Assembly (NCBI GenBank): GCA_000991135.1
Contig: LBST01000002.1
Span: 1 to 64,000 of the forward strand
Length of the DNA: 64,000 bases
Direction: 5' to 3'
From: Candidatus Roizmanbacteria bacterium GW2011_GWC1_37_12
Lineage (GTDB): Bacteria > Patescibacteriota > Microgenomatia > UBA1406 > GWC2-37-13
The number at the start of each line of letters is the position of its first letter. Position 1 is the stretch's first letter. The position numbers were made by a program, and so were the translations under genes. This document shows positions 32,900 to 43,364 of the stretch, piece after piece. The notes beneath the pieces were generated by a model. The model saw only the letters and a program-made list of their open reading frames with translations, had not been told where the DNA came from and ran no database searches.

Positions 32900-35134
32900 C
32901 TAATTTATCGAAATCTTTCTGAACTTTACGAATAACTCCCTGTTGTCCGTATTTCCTGGAAATATTTCTGAAGGTCTATATCCATTATCATATACAAAAC
33001 TAATATTGTGGACGCCTCTTCCGAAAAAAGAATTTATCGGCAATGAATTAATAGACCATTTTTCTTTAATAGTTAATGAACCGATTTCTTTGCCGTCTAT
33101 ATAGATTGTAATATTTTGCGGTTCTTTTAACGTTTGCGCCTCAATGGTAAGATTCGAAATAAAATCATTTTTCGAAACAAGCCTTAATCTGGATTCTTTA
33201 CTGTTTGCCCATCTTATCTCACCTTCAATAATATCGAAACCGAATATTAACAGACTGTCCTCATAATCATTTTTTCCGATTTCGATAAGCGAAAGGTCTC
33301 TGTTAGATTGTAAAAGACATTCCTCGGCGTTGCATATATGCCCAAGCTGAAAGTATTCATTGTTCCAAATGATATCTTTAAGAATTATCTTGGGAGGCGG
33401 TAGCCAAGGATTTAGTTTTGATAATAAAACCAAGCTATTATCCGGTACTTTGTTTTTATGCTGATCATCGTTAAATAGCGTCGGTACACTCGAAATGTTT
33501 TTGTAATAAATAAAATATTCCATCCAATTTCTTTTCCATAGCGGGATTTTATCATTCACAAAACTTTCTATGTATATGGGTTCGTTTATATTTTGATTTT
33601 TCAACCCTAACAACGACGAATATGATTCATCTACCGAAAGCCTTCCACCAATAAATCTTCTGTTAAGCTTGAGTCCAGAAAATATGACTAGTCCGGCAAG
33701 AAAACAAATAATGACTTTGAAAAAGAGGGGTTTTTTTAAGGTTTCAAGGAGATGGGTAATTCCGATTGAAAAGATAATTAACCAAACTGGCAAGGTATAG
33801 GTAAGCGCCCGGTTATAAATAAAAAAATTAGGTTTATGGATACCCAACAAATAGTAAAAAAACAAGTAAACAATAAGATAACTTATAATTAATAGTTTTT
33901 TTTTCGATACCATCACTCCATAGATTATAACGATAGCTGTCAATAAACTAAGAAGTATGGCAATTAACGAAGGCAACGGAGAAAACGAATGGATACTGTA
34001 AAAACCGATCGCTTCAAACGGATTTGCAAAGGGAATTTTCTCGCGGAATAACTCCCAGCCTATCGGTTGGTTCGGATCAGCCTTGAAAGCTAAGTTAAAA
34101 TCAAAAAATATCGAATAAACGATGGAAATCGAACCGCTTAGGATCGCAACTAGCGCTATTTTCATAAATTTTATTAGATTGGAGATGATGTTTTTCTTTA
34201 ACAATAAGGATATTAATAAAAAAAGGCCAAGCGGTGCAACCACAAAAAAAGCCGGTTCATGATATGTAAAATATAGCACTGATATAGACCCTCCTATCAA
34301 ATAATCATATCTGTTAAAAAAGACTTTGTTATTTTTTTCGTCTTCTATATATGAATATAATAAAATTAACAAAAACATCTGTATGCCCCAAAAAAGCGTT
34401 TGACCGAAAAAGTCATGATAAAGCATATAAAGCAGATTAGCGTTGAAAGTTGCAATAACCATTAAAAAACCTAAAACAATAAGACTTCCTTTGTAAATAA
34501 TTTTCAAAAATATAAAAAAAAGCGGCAAGGTCAAAGCAAACAATATTACCTCGAAAAGATAAATAAATTGATAGCTTTCCAGCTGAAATAAATTAATAAA
34601 AAATGACCCGATAATCGGAGGTCCGAACCGGTAAAATCCTCCTAATAAATTGCTTATAGTTTCAGGTACGGACGTATAATAGATTTCAATAATGGGATGG
34701 TTTACCAAATAATCAGCCGAGGTTACGTAGGCAATAATATCATTATTACCCATAGACAACGAAGTCAAAGTTCTATCACGCACGACTAAGGGACTGGTAT
34801 TAAAAACAATGCTCATGCCTATAAATAAAGCGATTATTAATTCTTGCTTCAAATCGAAAGTGATCTTAAACTTTTTTCCCAAAATTGCAGCGATATCTAA
34901 AATAAGCGAAAAAGCAATGACAGATGGAGAAACCTGTTTTACTGTTAAACCGGTAAAACTCAAAATAACCAGGCTAAATATAAGAAAAAAGGCCCCAAGC
35001 CAGGGGATCAACCAAAAAGCGTATTTCTTTAGCGGAGACGGAATAATGAATTGGGCCAAACCGTAGCCCAATACAAAAAGAGCGAGAATGGTTAAAAACG
35101 AATAGACGATGATCGTTAGCGTTATTGAAATCAT
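32900..35134 (-). CDS. Large polytopic membrane protein, type A, with C-terminal beta-rich module
   Basis: This 744-aa protein has about 12-14 membrane spans followed by a soluble region of about 200 residues. It is a paralogue of the genes at 35140 and 39644: all share S-x-GNNDI/GNLDV-x-YV/YS-x3-DYL in the first large loop, FRFGPPII/FRWGPN, an LNxxILYMLYHxFFG-like span, and SANP/FANPFEAIGFYSIHS. The acidic loop motif is in the position expected of GT-C glycosyltransferases. The C-terminal module (ITIYIDGKEIGSL to GYRPSEIFPGNTDNREL) recurs in 35140 and 37357. I infer a glycan-transfer role; no named family is recognised. Confidence 0.7.
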   Translation of the reverse strand: MISITLTIIVYSFLTILALFVLGYGLAQFIIPSPLKKYAFWLIPWLGAFFLIFSLVILSFTGLTVKQVSPSVIAFSLILDIAAILGKKFKITFDLKQELIIALFIGMSIVFNTSPLVVRDRTLTSLSMGNNDIIAYVTSADYLVNHPIIEIYYTSVPETISNLLGGFYRFGPPIIGSFFINLFQLESYQFIYLFEVILFALTLPLFFIFLKIIYKGSLIVLGFLMVIATFNANLLYMLYHDFFGQTLFWGIQMFLLILLYSYIEDEKNNKVFFNRYDYLIGGSISVLYFTYHEPAFFVVAPLGLFLLISLLLKKNIISNLIKFMKIALVAILSGSISIVYSIFFDFNLAFKADPNQPIGWELFREKIPFANPFEAIGFYSIHSFSPLPSLIAILLSLLTAIVIIYGVMVSKKKLLIISYLIVYLFFYYLLGIHKPNFFIYNRALTYTLPVWLIIFSIGITHLLETLKKPLFFKVIICFLAGLVIFSGLKLNRRFIGGRLSVDESYSSLLGLKNQNINEPIYIESFVNDKIPLWKRNWMEYFIYYKNISSVPTLFNDDQHKNKVPDNSLVLLSKLNPWLPPPKIILKDIIWNNEYFQLGHICNAEECLLQSNRDLSLIEIGKNDYEDSLLIFGFDIIEGEIRWANSKESRLRLVSKNDFISNLTIEAQTLKEPQNITIYIDGKEIGSLTIKEKWSINSLPINSFFGRGVHNISFVYDNGYRPSEIFPGNTDNRELFVKFRKISIN

Positions 35135-35139
35135 ATTTT

Positions 35140-37353
35140 TTACTCTAAACTAATCCGTTTGAAATTAACGGCCAGATCCCGATTATCGGCCGATCGGCTT
35201 ATCTCCGAAGGCTTATAGGTATGTGCGTAAGAAAAAAGCAACGAATGAGATCCCACCGGAAGAGGTTTTTTAAATTCAACTACGTACTTTCCAAACATTT
35301 CTGACGGAGAAAATGACCCTACATATTCACCGTCTATGGTTATTGTCACGATTTGCGGTGATTTGAGGGTCAAGGCTTCAATTATGATCTTTGATTTTAC
35401 GCCATCGTTATTTATCAGTCGTAGACTTGACTGTTTTCCTTCCGTCCACCTGTTCTCCGGTTCGCTTGCGCTCCAGCCGCTTAAAAGCAGACTATCTTCG
35501 AAACTTGAAAGTCCGAAATTAATCGTTGACAAATTTTCCGATGAGCTCATTAGGCATTGATCGTTGCTGCATAAGCGACCTATCCTGAAATAGTCGTTTT
35601 CCCAAATGATGTCTTTTAAGACTATTCTTGGGGAATTGACATAGGTATTTGGTTTATGGACCAAAACGAGGCTGTTTTCCGGGACGGTTAACTTTTTCCC
35701 GCTTTCGGCGACCACCGGTAAAATAGGAATCCTGTTCAGGTTTAAAAAATAAGGCAGCCACATATAGTTCCAAAAGGGGATACCCTGTTTAATGTCGTTC
35801 TCAAGATAAAGTGGCTCGTTAATAAATTGTTTTTCTTTTTGGATTTCCTGCAGGGATATGTATTGTTTATTGACTGTGAGCCCTTCGCTGACGAATCTTT
35901 TTACCAGCTTATAAGCCATGAAAAATTCCGATATGACCATAAGGACAACTATCGAATAAAGAATGGTTTTATTTTTTTTGAAAGAAGACTCAAAGCCGAT
36001 AACTAATATACTTATGAATATAGGCAAAGTGTAGGAAATAATTCTTGCGTAATCGAAAAAATTCTGATTGATAAATATTGCTTTTAATAGAATGCCAATA
36101 AAAATAATAAGGAAACTAAAAATCAGCAGTTTATATCTTATCTTTAAAAAACCAATGACTAATATAACAATTACCAATAAACTAAAAAATATCGCAATCA
36201 AAGACGGAAGAGGAGGATATGAATGTATGCTGTAGAAACCCAGCGCCTCAAATGGATTGGCAAAAGGTACTTCGCTTCTGAAAACCTGCCAGCCTATGGG
36301 CAGATTGCTTAAAGACGAGGGCTTTAGCATATTGACTAAAAAACGGAAACTGTAAATTATCGACGGCAAACTCATTGTAAGTGTTATCAAAGCGATTCCG
36401 ATTAATTTATTTAATAACTCTTTTGTTTTCTCCCTTAAAATCAACTTGAAAATAAAAAACAAAGCAAAGGGGATGACAAAAAAAGGGGCTATCTCCTGAT
36501 AAGAAAAATATATCGTCGAAAGTCCCAAAGAAATAACTAATGCCTGCGAAAAATCCTGGTTGCTTTTTTCATTGGAATAAAAATAATTGATCGCATGTAT
36601 CAGCAAAAATATCGTCAGTCCTCTGAATAATATGTGAGGGAAAAAATTATGATACAGCATGTATAGTAAATTGACGTTAAAAGCGGTAAGGATGAAGGAT
36701 AAAATTAGAGTCATTATGCTTTTTTTGTAAAGGTATTTCACTAGGATATAGGTAAGTGAAACAGCCAGCGAAAAGAACGTTACTTGAACAATATAACTAA
36801 TTTGATACGCTTTGAGGCGAAATAGGTATTGAAAAAAACTATAAATGAAATTCGGCCCCCACCTGAAAGCTCCTACCAACATATTATCGGCGCCGAAGCT
36901 GGCCTTTGTTATAAAAGCATCAAGAAGAGAATTTGATAAGAGGAAGTCGGACGCTCCGACATAATCTCCGATATCGTTATTGCCGAATGATATCGTGGTT
37001 GGATAATTTACCAGCCTGATAAGTGGATATAAGTTAAAAAAAATGCTGAATAATATCAGAAAGGCCGTCAAAAAGTCTTCACTCCTATCAAATTTCAGGA
37101 TATTTTTTTTTAGGAACAAGATATAGCCGTTCAAGATCGATGAAAAAACTAAGATAGCCGGGGCAATGATCTTCATCGGCAGCCCCAAAGAACTCATCAA
37201 AACCGAAAAAACGATAAGATAAATTGTCCCGTACCAAGGCGTAAACCAAAAAGCATATCCTTTTAATTTATTGGGAATAATAATAGCCGTAATTCCATAA
37301 CCAAGATAAAACATCGCAAACAAAGTTAAAAGAGAGTAAAAAAAAATTACCAT
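35140..37353 (-). CDS. Large polytopic membrane protein, type A, with C-terminal beta-rich module
   Basis: A 737-aa paralogue of the neighbouring 744-aa protein, with the same order: an N-terminal YGITAIIIPNKLKGYAFWFTPWYG block, SFGNNDIGDYVGASDFL, FRWGPNFIYSFFQYLF, ANPFEALGFYSIHSYPPLPSL, then a soluble region ending in the VTITIDGEYVGSF to YKPSEISRSADNRDL module. The two genes are 5 nt apart and look like a tandem duplication that has diverged. Role as for the neighbour: possibly a GT-C transferase acting at the cell surface. Confidence 0.7.
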   Translation of the reverse strand: MVIFFYSLLTLFAMFYLGYGITAIIIPNKLKGYAFWFTPWYGTIYLIVFSVLMSSLGLPMKIIAPAILVFSSILNGYILFLKKNILKFDRSEDFLTAFLILFSIFFNLYPLIRLVNYPTTISFGNNDIGDYVGASDFLLSNSLLDAFITKASFGADNMLVGAFRWGPNFIYSFFQYLFRLKAYQISYIVQVTFFSLAVSLTYILVKYLYKKSIMTLILSFILTAFNVNLLYMLYHNFFPHILFRGLTIFLLIHAINYFYSNEKSNQDFSQALVISLGLSTIYFSYQEIAPFFVIPFALFFIFKLILREKTKELLNKLIGIALITLTMSLPSIIYSFRFLVNMLKPSSLSNLPIGWQVFRSEVPFANPFEALGFYSIHSYPPLPSLIAIFFSLLVIVILVIGFLKIRYKLLIFSFLIIFIGILLKAIFINQNFFDYARIISYTLPIFISILVIGFESSFKKNKTILYSIVVLMVISEFFMAYKLVKRFVSEGLTVNKQYISLQEIQKEKQFINEPLYLENDIKQGIPFWNYMWLPYFLNLNRIPILPVVAESGKKLTVPENSLVLVHKPNTYVNSPRIVLKDIIWENDYFRIGRLCSNDQCLMSSSENLSTINFGLSSFEDSLLLSGWSASEPENRWTEGKQSSLRLINNDGVKSKIIIEALTLKSPQIVTITIDGEYVGSFSPSEMFGKYVVEFKKPLPVGSHSLLFSYAHTYKPSEISRSADNRDLAVNFKRISLE

Positions 37354-37356
37354 AAT

Positions 37357-39624
37357 CTAGGTTTCTGACAAAAATATCTTGGTAAATTTACCACCAAGCT
37401 GTCTTCGATCAAGACTACCTTCCATCACTTCAGCTGGTCGATATGATTTACCAAACATAAAATATATCGTATTTATGCCTTCGTCAAGAACCTTATCCAC
37501 CTTCATGGAATAATCTTTAACATCGGTTGTCATATTAATCTTTCCGACTTTTTCCTTGTTCAGGTATATAGTTACCGGTTGATTCTTATAAAAAGCCGCT
37601 CCGGAAAAATTTAGTTTCATTTTCCGTTTTTTATTTACCTTAAACATGACACTGCTTCTTCTGTCAACCCAGCGGAATTTTTCTTCCGGATAGTGCCAGC
37701 CGAATCCCAGGTAACTAGCAGAGAATCGATCGGTCAAATCTAAACTAAGAACTTCTTTATTTTCCAGAGGCCTCTCCCATAAAGAATAGTTGCCGTCTGT
37801 TTTTACTTTATTAAATCCAAGTTCGTTTAAGGTCGAAGACAAAGTCGCCATATATCTTCTTTCGTCATCGCTTATTACATACTTTAAATCAAGAAAATTA
37901 ATGGCATCTTTGCTTTTTTCTATGTCTATCTTTTGCCACTTTGGAAGATCTGATCTATCTATTATCGGATTTTTGTTTATATCACCATCGATGGCACGGC
38001 CGACAAACCCCAAAAAAGGATTCTCCTGATAATAGGATTTTTTGTAATCGGCGATCCTTCCTGTATATCCACCCAAGACCGGCTTTTTATGGATCGACTC
38101 ACCGATGATCATCTGAAAAGCATCTCCGTCGCCGAAGTAAGTAAAGCCGTCTCTCACGGTAAACGGTATCTCCAAGACGGTCGATCTTTCAGGATCTCTT
38201 TTGATTACGTTATACAGCATGTTGGGATATTTTTTCGGCGGGGGAGCGTTTGGATCGACGAAATACCGCTGGTCGAGAATAAAAATCACGAAAAGAATAA
38301 TGAAAAATATTTTTTTAAAATTGGCTGACTTATTTTTTATATAAAAATTTAATATATAGGCCGAAACCAAATAAGCGAAAAAAATAAAGGCAACTATTAT
38401 TCTTCCAGGAACCCTGACGTTATTTAAGAACGGGATATAATGCAAAACTATGTAGGGAAGGGGAACGACGATTTTTATACCGTCATCAACGGTCAAAGTC
38501 CAGTGGCCAAAAACGTGCAGGAAAGGTCCAAGAGTGAGAATTAAGAAAACAAGACTCGTTAAAAAGAAAGGCATTAAGTTTTTTTTCGTTTCTTTGTTTA
38601 TTTTTCTGTAAAAAACAAATAGGAAAAAAAACGACCCCAAGATAATTATTCCCGGATAGGTAAAATTTTCAAATATTAACCGCGATCCAGGCGTATAAAG
38701 CTGTAAGAATAGCTTAAAAGGAAATATTAAAAACGGAAACCTGGTAAAAAGCCAACTGTAACTGCTGGGGATGAAGTAATTGAAAAGATCAGAGGCAAAT
38801 TCGATCGCTCCTCCCCAGCCATCGGTTTTCGGGACGATATCAAATCTGAACATGTCGTATAAAGCCGTCAACCAAGGAGTGAGAAAAATAAGAATCAGGA
38901 CCGCTTTCAAAATCATGAATCTCCATGACTTTTTCAGTTCCAAAAAAAAAGTTTTTCTTTCAAAAACTAAGAAATAGACAATCAACGAAAATATTGAAAT
39001 GAGAAGCATGACAAAATAATAGAAGTTTAACCAAAGGGCAAGTACAAAGAAGATAGACGATCCTAAAATATTTAGAAGTCTTTCTTTAATATTTTTTGTC
39101 GTAAAAAAGCGAGTGACGAATAAATAAAACCAGGGAAAAACGAAATGGCACCAGTAGCTTAAGTGTCCTCCTCTTGGCAGGAGAAATGTCATGTAACCGA
39201 ACGCGGCGCCGATTATGAATGAAAGAACTTTATTGATATTGAGCTTTCTTAAAAGAAGGTACATTCCGACGTTTGCCGCCAAAAGAGATAGGGCAACGAC
39301 GATGGACAAAGACTGATGGGTCGAAAGATATGCCTTAAACAACGGATAAAACAATCCGTTACCAGCGTCAACCAATCCAAGGTATAAACCAAACGGGTAT
39401 AACATATTTTTCACTAGCCCAAATGGGTTATTGCCAGCAACCAACTGCTCATAGAATTTTTCTGTCAGCCAGCCGTAAGCTTGGACTTCACCCCAAACCG
39501 CTCCTATTTTTGACTTATCAAATATCAGTTGGTTCCAAAAAAGATTGATATTAAAAAAAAGATTGATAATAAAGTAGCCAAAAAAAACAAAAACCATTTC
39601 GAGGCGTTTGATTATTTTATACAT
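37357..39624 (-). CDS. Large polytopic membrane protein, type B (YfhO-like), with the shared C-terminal module
   Basis: This 755-aa protein has about 12 spans and belongs to a different family from type A. Its marks are VWGEVQAYGWL, NMLYPFGLYLGLVDAGN, GGHLSYWCHFVFPWF, LTLGPFLHVFGHWTL, YIPFLNNVRVPGRI and TVLEIPFTVRDG, shared with 41476. It recalls the YfhO-type GT-C proteins. Its C-terminal module (VTIYLNKEKVGKINM to YRPAEVMEGSLDRRQL) is the same one found on the two type A proteins, so the module has moved between unrelated membrane cores. It lies 3 nt from the next gene. Confidence 0.7.
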   Translation of the reverse strand: MYKIIKRLEMVFVFFGYFIINLFFNINLFWNQLIFDKSKIGAVWGEVQAYGWLTEKFYEQLVAGNNPFGLVKNMLYPFGLYLGLVDAGNGLFYPLFKAYLSTHQSLSIVVALSLLAANVGMYLLLRKLNINKVLSFIIGAAFGYMTFLLPRGGHLSYWCHFVFPWFYLFVTRFFTTKNIKERLLNILGSSIFFVLALWLNFYYFVMLLISIFSLIVYFLVFERKTFFLELKKSWRFMILKAVLILIFLTPWLTALYDMFRFDIVPKTDGWGGAIEFASDLFNYFIPSSYSWLFTRFPFLIFPFKLFLQLYTPGSRLIFENFTYPGIIILGSFFFLFVFYRKINKETKKNLMPFFLTSLVFLILTLGPFLHVFGHWTLTVDDGIKIVVPLPYIVLHYIPFLNNVRVPGRIIVAFIFFAYLVSAYILNFYIKNKSANFKKIFFIILFVIFILDQRYFVDPNAPPPKKYPNMLYNVIKRDPERSTVLEIPFTVRDGFTYFGDGDAFQMIIGESIHKKPVLGGYTGRIADYKKSYYQENPFLGFVGRAIDGDINKNPIIDRSDLPKWQKIDIEKSKDAINFLDLKYVISDDERRYMATLSSTLNELGFNKVKTDGNYSLWERPLENKEVLSLDLTDRFSASYLGFGWHYPEEKFRWVDRRSSVMFKVNKKRKMKLNFSGAAFYKNQPVTIYLNKEKVGKINMTTDVKDYSMKVDKVLDEGINTIYFMFGKSYRPAEVMEGSLDRRQLGGKFTKIFLSET

Positions 39625-39643
39625 ATGATTGCCGGAACTACTT

Positions 39644-41476
39644 TTACTGCGTAATTCCTGGTATTATTAGATCCGGCCAGACTTCCAAAGGTTCTATTTC
39701 TCCCAGCTTATAAAAATCGTTTTCCCAAACGACTTTCTTAAAGACAATTTTTTTTTCTTCTCTTTCCAAATAACTCTTCTCGGCTAAAACTAGCTTTATC
39801 TCTTTTGTCAAATCTATCTGTCTAACGTAATTTTGTCTACTGATTAGATCTTTATCCATTAAAATATTTTCTCTCCACGCCCGCTTCCATAGATTGTATT
39901 CTCCAAGATAAACGTCTGCCGTGAAAAATGGCTTTTTAATTTTCTTGCTTTTATTGAGTTCGGAAAGAGAGACGAGCGACTGGTCTACAAACTGCAAGTG
40001 GGCATAAAATAAATTATAAGTTCGGTAGAAAGACCTAGAGGTAAAAACCAAAATAATTATTAAAAACAATAATTTTGCTATCTTGTTTTTGAAAAGAGAA
40101 AAAAGATAAGAGACTCCGATAGTAAATAAAATGATGAAGAAAAAAATCGTATAAGTAACTGTCCGGTGATAAGTAAAAAAATTCGGAGAAACATATCGGT
40201 ATAAAACAAGTAAGAATAATATCATAATGATGTTCATTAAAAATATCAGTTTGTTTTTTATTTGGGTAAAACCAATTATCCAAACAGAAGCGATTGTCAA
40301 ACCAGCTGCCAATGCTAAAATTAAGGAAAGTTCTTGTGAATAATTGATATTATAGAGTCCAATCATCTCCAAAGGATTGGCGCTTCTGATTTTTTCCCAG
40401 CCGATCGTTGTCACTCCAATCGTAGAAATAAACATTTTTATATTTTGTCTTATGCTTAATCCAAAAGTAACCGGGCTGATTACTATGGAAATGATGAAAA
40501 ATTTAGTGAAGGCCGATAAATATGAAAACCTATGTTTGTCAAAGATCATTTTGAAAAAAACAAATCCTGCAATCGGAAAGAGAATGAATAACAATCCTTC
40601 GGGATAGATAGTGGCAACAGCGGCTATAACTAAAGCAATTATAAAATCATAGTTATTAGGGTAAAAATCTACTTTCTTTATTTCTTCAAAATAGGAATAA
40701 ACAAGAATCGTAATAAAAAGGTATAGTCCGACAAAGATAAACTGTCCGAAAAAGACGTGATAGAGCATGTAGAGAATTGTTGAGTTTAAGGTAAATGTCA
40801 GGAAAGTCAATACGAGGATAAAATATCTATCTTTCTGGTATATCGTCCGTGTCAGAATATAGACCAAAGGAAACGATAACGAAAAATATAAGTTAATTAA
40901 AATTGTAAAAACTTGATAAGATTTTAAACCAATAAGGCTCGAAAAAAAACTTAAAATCATGGGGCTGCCCCAGCGGAAACTGTGTGTGACAAAATCAATG
41001 ACCGACCAGATGTAAGGTCTGAAATCAAGAAATCCCCGCACATCTCTGACCGTATGATTAATTAAATAATCACCGACATTCGAGTAAGTAAGAACGTCTA
41101 AATTTCCGAAAGAGATAGAAGTTGGAAACCTAATTTTATATAAGAGAGGGAAGATATTTATTAAAAAAGACAGCCCTGTAAAAATCGCTATAAAAACTAT
41201 TTCTTTGGTTAAATACTCTGTTTTCCTTTTCAAAAAAAGACTGTAAACTAGAAAAAAAAGAGATAGTGATAGAATTACGTACTTGCCCTGTGATATGGGA
41301 ATTCCGGCCAGGTTTAATGAAACCGATAACAGGACAATAAATACGGTGCCAAGCCAGGGTGAGAGCCAAAAACCATACTTTTGTAATTTCTCGGGAAGGA
41401 TAATCCTTGTAATACCGAATCCCGTAAAAAAAAGAAAGAAAATTATTTTTAGTGACAAAATGATTATTTCGTCCAT
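39644..41476 (-). CDS. Large polytopic membrane protein, type A, without the C-terminal module
   Basis: A 610-aa type A protein with SFGNLDVLTYSNVGDYL, SFRWGSPMILSFF, ILYMLYHVFFGQFIF and SANPLEMIGLYNINYSQ. It ends soon after the VVWENDFYKLGEI segment, which in its 737- and 744-aa paralogues (DIIWENDYFRIGRL, DIIWNNEYFQLGHI) precedes the extra module. This short form is probably the ancestral architecture. Its start codon overlaps the previous gene's stop (TAATG), showing tight coupling with the type B partner. Confidence 0.7.
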   Translation of the reverse strand: MDEIIILSLKIIFFLFFTGFGITRIILPEKLQKYGFWLSPWLGTVFIVLLSVSLNLAGIPISQGKYVILSLSLFFLVYSLFLKRKTEYLTKEIVFIAIFTGLSFLINIFPLLYKIRFPTSISFGNLDVLTYSNVGDYLINHTVRDVRGFLDFRPYIWSVIDFVTHSFRWGSPMILSFFSSLIGLKSYQVFTILINLYFSLSFPLVYILTRTIYQKDRYFILVLTFLTFTLNSTILYMLYHVFFGQFIFVGLYLFITILVYSYFEEIKKVDFYPNNYDFIIALVIAAVATIYPEGLLFILFPIAGFVFFKMIFDKHRFSYLSAFTKFFIISIVISPVTFGLSIRQNIKMFISTIGVTTIGWEKIRSANPLEMIGLYNINYSQELSLILALAAGLTIASVWIIGFTQIKNKLIFLMNIIMILFLLVLYRYVSPNFFTYHRTVTYTIFFFIILFTIGVSYLFSLFKNKIAKLLFLIIILVFTSRSFYRTYNLFYAHLQFVDQSLVSLSELNKSKKIKKPFFTADVYLGEYNLWKRAWRENILMDKDLISRQNYVRQIDLTKEIKLVLAEKSYLEREEKKIVFKKVVWENDFYKLGEIEPLEVWPDLIIPGITQ

Positions 41477-43320
41477 TAGTTTTCCAATAACAAATAATTT
41501 GCGTCCTTTTGTTTTTCAACGAATCCTGATTGTTCAAACAACTCTCTTAAATAATTCGAATACTTTTCGTCTGTCTTCAATATTATATACCTTATATTAA
41601 AATTATTTAATTCTTTTGTAGCAACTTCTTTAGGATATGAAAAAGGAAATAAATTCGTTTCTCCGGGTTTTTCTTTTAGTGGATTGTAATTGCCTTTATC
41701 GATGATTTTAGCCAAATAACTGATGAATTTAGTTTTACTATAGCCTTCAAAAACTTCGTTAGGAACCCTTGCAATATAACCTCCGATAATCGGTTTTCCG
41801 TGAATCAGCTGTCCTGCCATAGGTTGAATAGCGTGAACAAATCCAACATATTTTAAACCATCACGAACAGTAAAAGGAATTTCAAGAACTGTACCAGCTG
41901 GTTTTTCTTTAACAGCTTGATAGATTATTTTAGGATAAAAACTGTTTTGTTGTCTAGGTAAACGATAATACTGATCAAAAATAAATATCAAAAACAATAA
42001 AATAAAAGCAAGGATTCTTTTCTTATTGTTTATTTTTTTGAACCAGTAGTTAAGCAAATATGCAAGAATAATCGAACTAAAAAAAATAAAAGCTGGTGCA
42101 AACCTTGCCGGCGCTCTTAGATTTCCCAATCCCGGTATATATCTAAGCAGCAAAAAAGGTAACGGAATAACAACTGCTACTCCGTCAAGATTGATATACC
42201 ACCTGTTAAAGATCTTTAAAAAAGGTCCAAGCATGAGTATGGCAAAAAAAATGCTTGTGTAGTATAAAAGTTTTATTTTATTCCAAAGGGTTTTATCAAA
42301 TTTTTTTTTAATGAGCAAATAAAGGATAAAAATATGCATTAAAGCAATCAATGCTCCGGGATATACAAATCTATCCCAACTATTTAGATAGAAATTATTG
42401 AGTTTGGAAAAAATAGGATTCAAGTTAGTCGTTCTCGCGAAAAAAGTTTCGTAAAAAGGATTGTATTTGCTCGGCATCACAAAGTTAAACAAATCGGCTG
42501 ACAGGTTAATTGCGCCGTAAAAACTTCTTATTTTTTTTTCGCTACTGAATCTAGTCAGAGTATAAACATTCACGATCCAGGGTAATAGAATAATAAAAAA
42601 AGTTAAAAAGCTTAAAATAAAATATTTGATATTGTTTAAAAAGAAGTCAAAAAATTTCTTGGTTTTGGAAATAGCTAAATATACTATGATAAACAATAAG
42701 GCAACCACTATAGTAAAAAAGTAGTAAAAGTTTGTCATCACTATAAAAGATAACAACAATCCGAAAACTGCTGACAAAAATGGTTTTTTACGATTTTCAG
42801 AGGAAATAAACTGATCGATTACTAGATAGGTCAATGGGAAAAAGAATATCGGCGTATAGCTGTAATGTTCTGATAATAAATTTGTTAGAAAAGGACTATA
42901 GCCGAATACTAAACTAAGTAAAAACGACAGAAAAACTCCGAACCTCTTCTTGATAAACAATAAGTAAATTACCAGATTATTTAAAAACAGATAAATCAAC
43001 ACTATAAAAATCACTGATTTTACCGGGTTCATAAACGGTCTTACAAAAATAAAAATCACACCCCAGGCGATACCCGGATCCGATAAGGCTGTATTGAGAG
43101 TAAATGGATATAGAATATTATTAATTACGAAAGGGTTTTTAAAATTGATAAGTTTCTGATAAATATTTTCTATTCCCCAAACCGCAAGAATTTTATCTGC
43201 TGAAGAGCCTATCGTGCTTGAGTTTGTTAACAGACTGTTCCAGAGTGAAGAATTAAAAACCAAGGATATTATAATAAAAAGTATAATTATAAAAAACGTC
43301 TTTCTTTTTTTAAATAACAT
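41476..43320 (-). CDS. Large polytopic membrane protein, type B (YfhO-like), without the C-terminal module
   Basis: A 614-aa type B protein, first gene of the five-gene operon. It shares AVWGIENIYQKLINFKNPF, NILYPFTLNTALSDPG, LSADLFNFVMPSKYNPF, LGPFLKIFNRW, RYIPGLGNLRAPARF and TVLEIPFTVRDGLKYVG with 37357. The soluble part ends without the extra module. Its start is 44 bp from the divergent acyltransferase gene. The A/B partner order is repeated downstream in the module-bearing version, suggesting block duplication. Confidence 0.7.
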   Translation of the reverse strand: MLFKKRKTFFIIILFIIISLVFNSSLWNSLLTNSSTIGSSADKILAVWGIENIYQKLINFKNPFVINNILYPFTLNTALSDPGIAWGVIFIFVRPFMNPVKSVIFIVLIYLFLNNLVIYLLFIKKRFGVFLSFLLSLVFGYSPFLTNLLSEHYSYTPIFFFPLTYLVIDQFISSENRKKPFLSAVFGLLLSFIVMTNFYYFFTIVVALLFIIVYLAISKTKKFFDFFLNNIKYFILSFLTFFIILLPWIVNVYTLTRFSSEKKIRSFYGAINLSADLFNFVMPSKYNPFYETFFARTTNLNPIFSKLNNFYLNSWDRFVYPGALIALMHIFILYLLIKKKFDKTLWNKIKLLYYTSIFFAILMLGPFLKIFNRWYINLDGVAVVIPLPFLLLRYIPGLGNLRAPARFAPAFIFFSSIILAYLLNYWFKKINNKKRILAFILLFLIFIFDQYYRLPRQQNSFYPKIIYQAVKEKPAGTVLEIPFTVRDGLKYVGFVHAIQPMAGQLIHGKPIIGGYIARVPNEVFEGYSKTKFISYLAKIIDKGNYNPLKEKPGETNLFPFSYPKEVATKELNNFNIRYIILKTDEKYSNYLRELFEQSGFVEKQKDANYLLLEN

Positions 43321-43345
43321 TGATGTGTTTATATTGTATCTATAT

Positions 43346-43351
43346 TATAAT
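43346..43351 (+). promoter_or_regulatory. -10 box of the acyltransferase gene
   Basis: TATAAT lies 13 nt before the ATG at 43365, in the very AT-rich 44-bp spacer shared with the divergent type B gene. Confidence 0.4.
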
Positions 43352-43364
43352 ATATAAGTTTTAT

